In this document: positions 22,067 to 23,007 of the stretch, piece by piece
How the letters are laid out: each line of letters starts with the position of its first letter
Position numbering within the stretch: position 1 is the stretch's first letter
Origin: CAZUFB01 sp048173955
GTDB lineage: Bacteria; Actinomycetota; Coriobacteriia; Coriobacteriales; UMGS124
NCBI GenBank assembly: GCA_048173955.1
Contig: DBEYOB010000141.1
Coordinates: 1-23,007 of the forward strand
Direction: 5' to 3'
Length of the DNA: 23,007 bases
Translations under genes and position numbers: made by a program
Notes under the pieces: generated by a model
Database searches by the model: none
What the model was told of the DNA's origin: nothing
Seen by the model: only the letters and a program-made list of their open reading frames with translations

Positions 22067-23007
22067 CTAGGCGAGCGAATCCACGATTATAGAGAGTCCG
22101 AATCCGTACGACGAAGACACCGCCCACCTTCCACCGAGACTTTCAAGATAGGGGGCGCACCCGCGGTCGACGTGCTCGAACCTCGGGTCGACGCACTCGT
22201 TCACGAGGTCCTCGGTGCTCGCGTACGCCTTCAGGTGCTGGACCTGGGCGCGGATGCCCGCCCTGACCGAGGGGAACGTGGCCCCTCCGGCGCCCGCGCC
22301 GGTCGCGCCCAGGCCGCAGAAGTTGCACTGCTCGGCCTTGACGTCGCCCCCGAAGCGCAGGTAGCCGGTCTCGTAGACCAGCTGGGCGTACACGGCCAGC
22401 GGGTCGACGCCCTCGGCCTCGGCCTCCTCGACGAGGATCGTGAAGAACTCCTCGGCCGTCGCGGCGCCCTTGGTCTTGTAGGTGTCGGCGGGATAGATGC
22501 CGCCGGCGTCGGCGAACGCCTCCGCGAGGGTCGCGGGGTCGACGTCGGACTCGTCGTTCATGATGGGGTGCAGCCGGGAGGAGAACGTGGCCGAGCCGAG
22601 CTCGACGGTCTTGTCCCCCACCGCGGCCCATGCGCCGACGCGCTGCTCGTTCCCGTTGCACGAGGACACCGGGACCTCGGCGCTCCACGACCCGTCGGCG
22701 GCGCGGTATGCCTGGACCCAGCGCTCGGAGCCGGCCTCAAGGTCGGCGACCGCGAACGAGACGTTCCACACGTCGGGGAAGCTGCCGCCCTCGGCGGTCA
22801 GCACGAAGGAGGCGGAGTCGTCGGACAGCGCGACGGACGCGGTGCCCTCGATCGGCTCCTCGGGAGCGGGGAACGAGGAGGAGGCGCTCGCCAGCATCGA
22901 GGTCTGCGAGCCCACGGTGGCCCAGACCTGGACGGTGCACGCCCCGGTGCCGTGGGCCGAGCGGGGCACCGACGCCGACCAGCTGCCGTCCTGGGCGCGC
23001 ACGCCCT
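22067..23007 (-). CDS. Surface protein with GBS-Bsp-like repeats and glucosaminidase domain, N-terminus beyond window edge
   Basis: The C-terminal 312 residues are visible; the frame is open to the edge, so the true start lies outside. Any start inside the window would be an internal codon. Two repeats of GBS-Bsp-like type can be seen. One ends GVRAQDGSWSASVPRSA...WATVGSQTSML; the next holds SFAVADLEAGS, YRAADGSWSAEVP and WAAVGDKTVEL. After these comes a glucosaminidase-like (GH73-type) domain: DPLAVYAQLVYETGYLRFGGDVKAEQCNFCGLG with the probable catalytic Glu in VYETGY, then FPSVRAGIRAQVQHLKAYAS. The last part (DPRFEHVDRGCAPYLESLGGRWA) is usual for such domains. It likely cleaves peptidoglycan outside the cell; a signal peptide would be in the missing part. 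Located at the head of the polysaccharide genes. Confidence 0.85.
   Translation of the reverse strand, partial: GVRAQDGSWSASVPRSAHGTGACTVQVWATVGSQTSMLASASSSFPAPEEPIEGTASVALSDDSASFVLTAEGGSFPDVWNVSFAVADLEAGSERWVQAYRAADGSWSAEVPVSSCNGNEQRVGAWAAVGDKTVELGSATFSSRLHPIMNDESDVDPATLAEAFADAGGIYPADTYKTKGAATAEEFFTILVEEAEAEGVDPLAVYAQLVYETGYLRFGGDVKAEQCNFCGLGATGAGAGGATFPSVRAGIRAQVQHLKAYASTEDLVNECVDPRFEHVDRGCAPYLESLGGRWAVSSSYGFGLSIIVDSLA

Overview
The window is a very GC-rich (by eye about 70%) stretch of a Gram-positive chromosome. I infer an anaerobic actinobacterium, most likely Coriobacteriia. The grounds are the high GC, a six-subunit ferredoxin-dependent Ech-type [NiFe] hydrogenase, a phoH-ybeY-dgkA-era-recO order of Gram-positive type, and a wall-polysaccharide cluster with a GBS-Bsp-like/glucosaminidase surface protein. 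The placement rests on gene content only, with no marker phylogeny, so the class is moderately likely rather than certain.

Layout. (1) 1-741, minus: 3' part cut off by the window edge, rsmI (16S rRNA C1402 2'-O-methyltransferase). (2) 742-1006: divergent, locally AT-richer spacer. (3) 1007-6572, plus: compact operon echABCDEF, closed by an intrinsic terminator at 6597-6637. (4) 6573-7016: convergent intergenic region with GC-rich direct repeats and a pair of 52-bp inverted repeats (81% identical) around a 99-bp spacer of much lower GC. (5) 7017-11926, minus: phoH-ybeY-dgkA-era-deoC-recO, housekeeping genes for RNA/ribosome maturation, lipid carrier phosphorylation, deoxynucleoside catabolism and recombination. 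(6) 11996-23007, minus: cell-surface polysaccharide genes. In transcription order these are a partial wall hydrolase, two GT2 glycosyltransferases, an acyltransferase-3, an SDR, rfbA, rfbB, rfbC, a GT4 glycosyltransferase and galE. All genes from 23007 down to 7017 lie on the minus strand, with many 1-14 nt overlaps, so they probably form one or a few long transcripts.

How it works together. Ech would oxidise reduced ferredoxin, evolve H2 and pump ions. RfbA/B/C make dTDP-4-keto-L-rhamnose. An SDR of the Fcf1/Tll kind stands where an RmlD reductase would be expected and may make dTDP-6-deoxy-talose, dTDP-fucose or a related sugar. GalE supplies UDP-galactose, the three glycosyltransferases assemble a glycan, and the acyltransferase decorates it.

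Most noteworthy: EchF has Asp in place of the second cysteine of its first [4Fe-4S] motif. DeoC carries a Cys/His/Asp-rich, metallothionein-like insertion next to its active-site strand. Several housekeeping proteins (Era, YbeY, EchC, EchF) carry acidic or charged low-complexity additions. The convergent intergenic region holds an unexplained inverted-repeat element. galE has a leader hairpin that covers its ribosome binding site. I saw no CRISPR array, tRNA, rRNA, transposase or phage gene, and I cannot point to a complete new multi-gene system.
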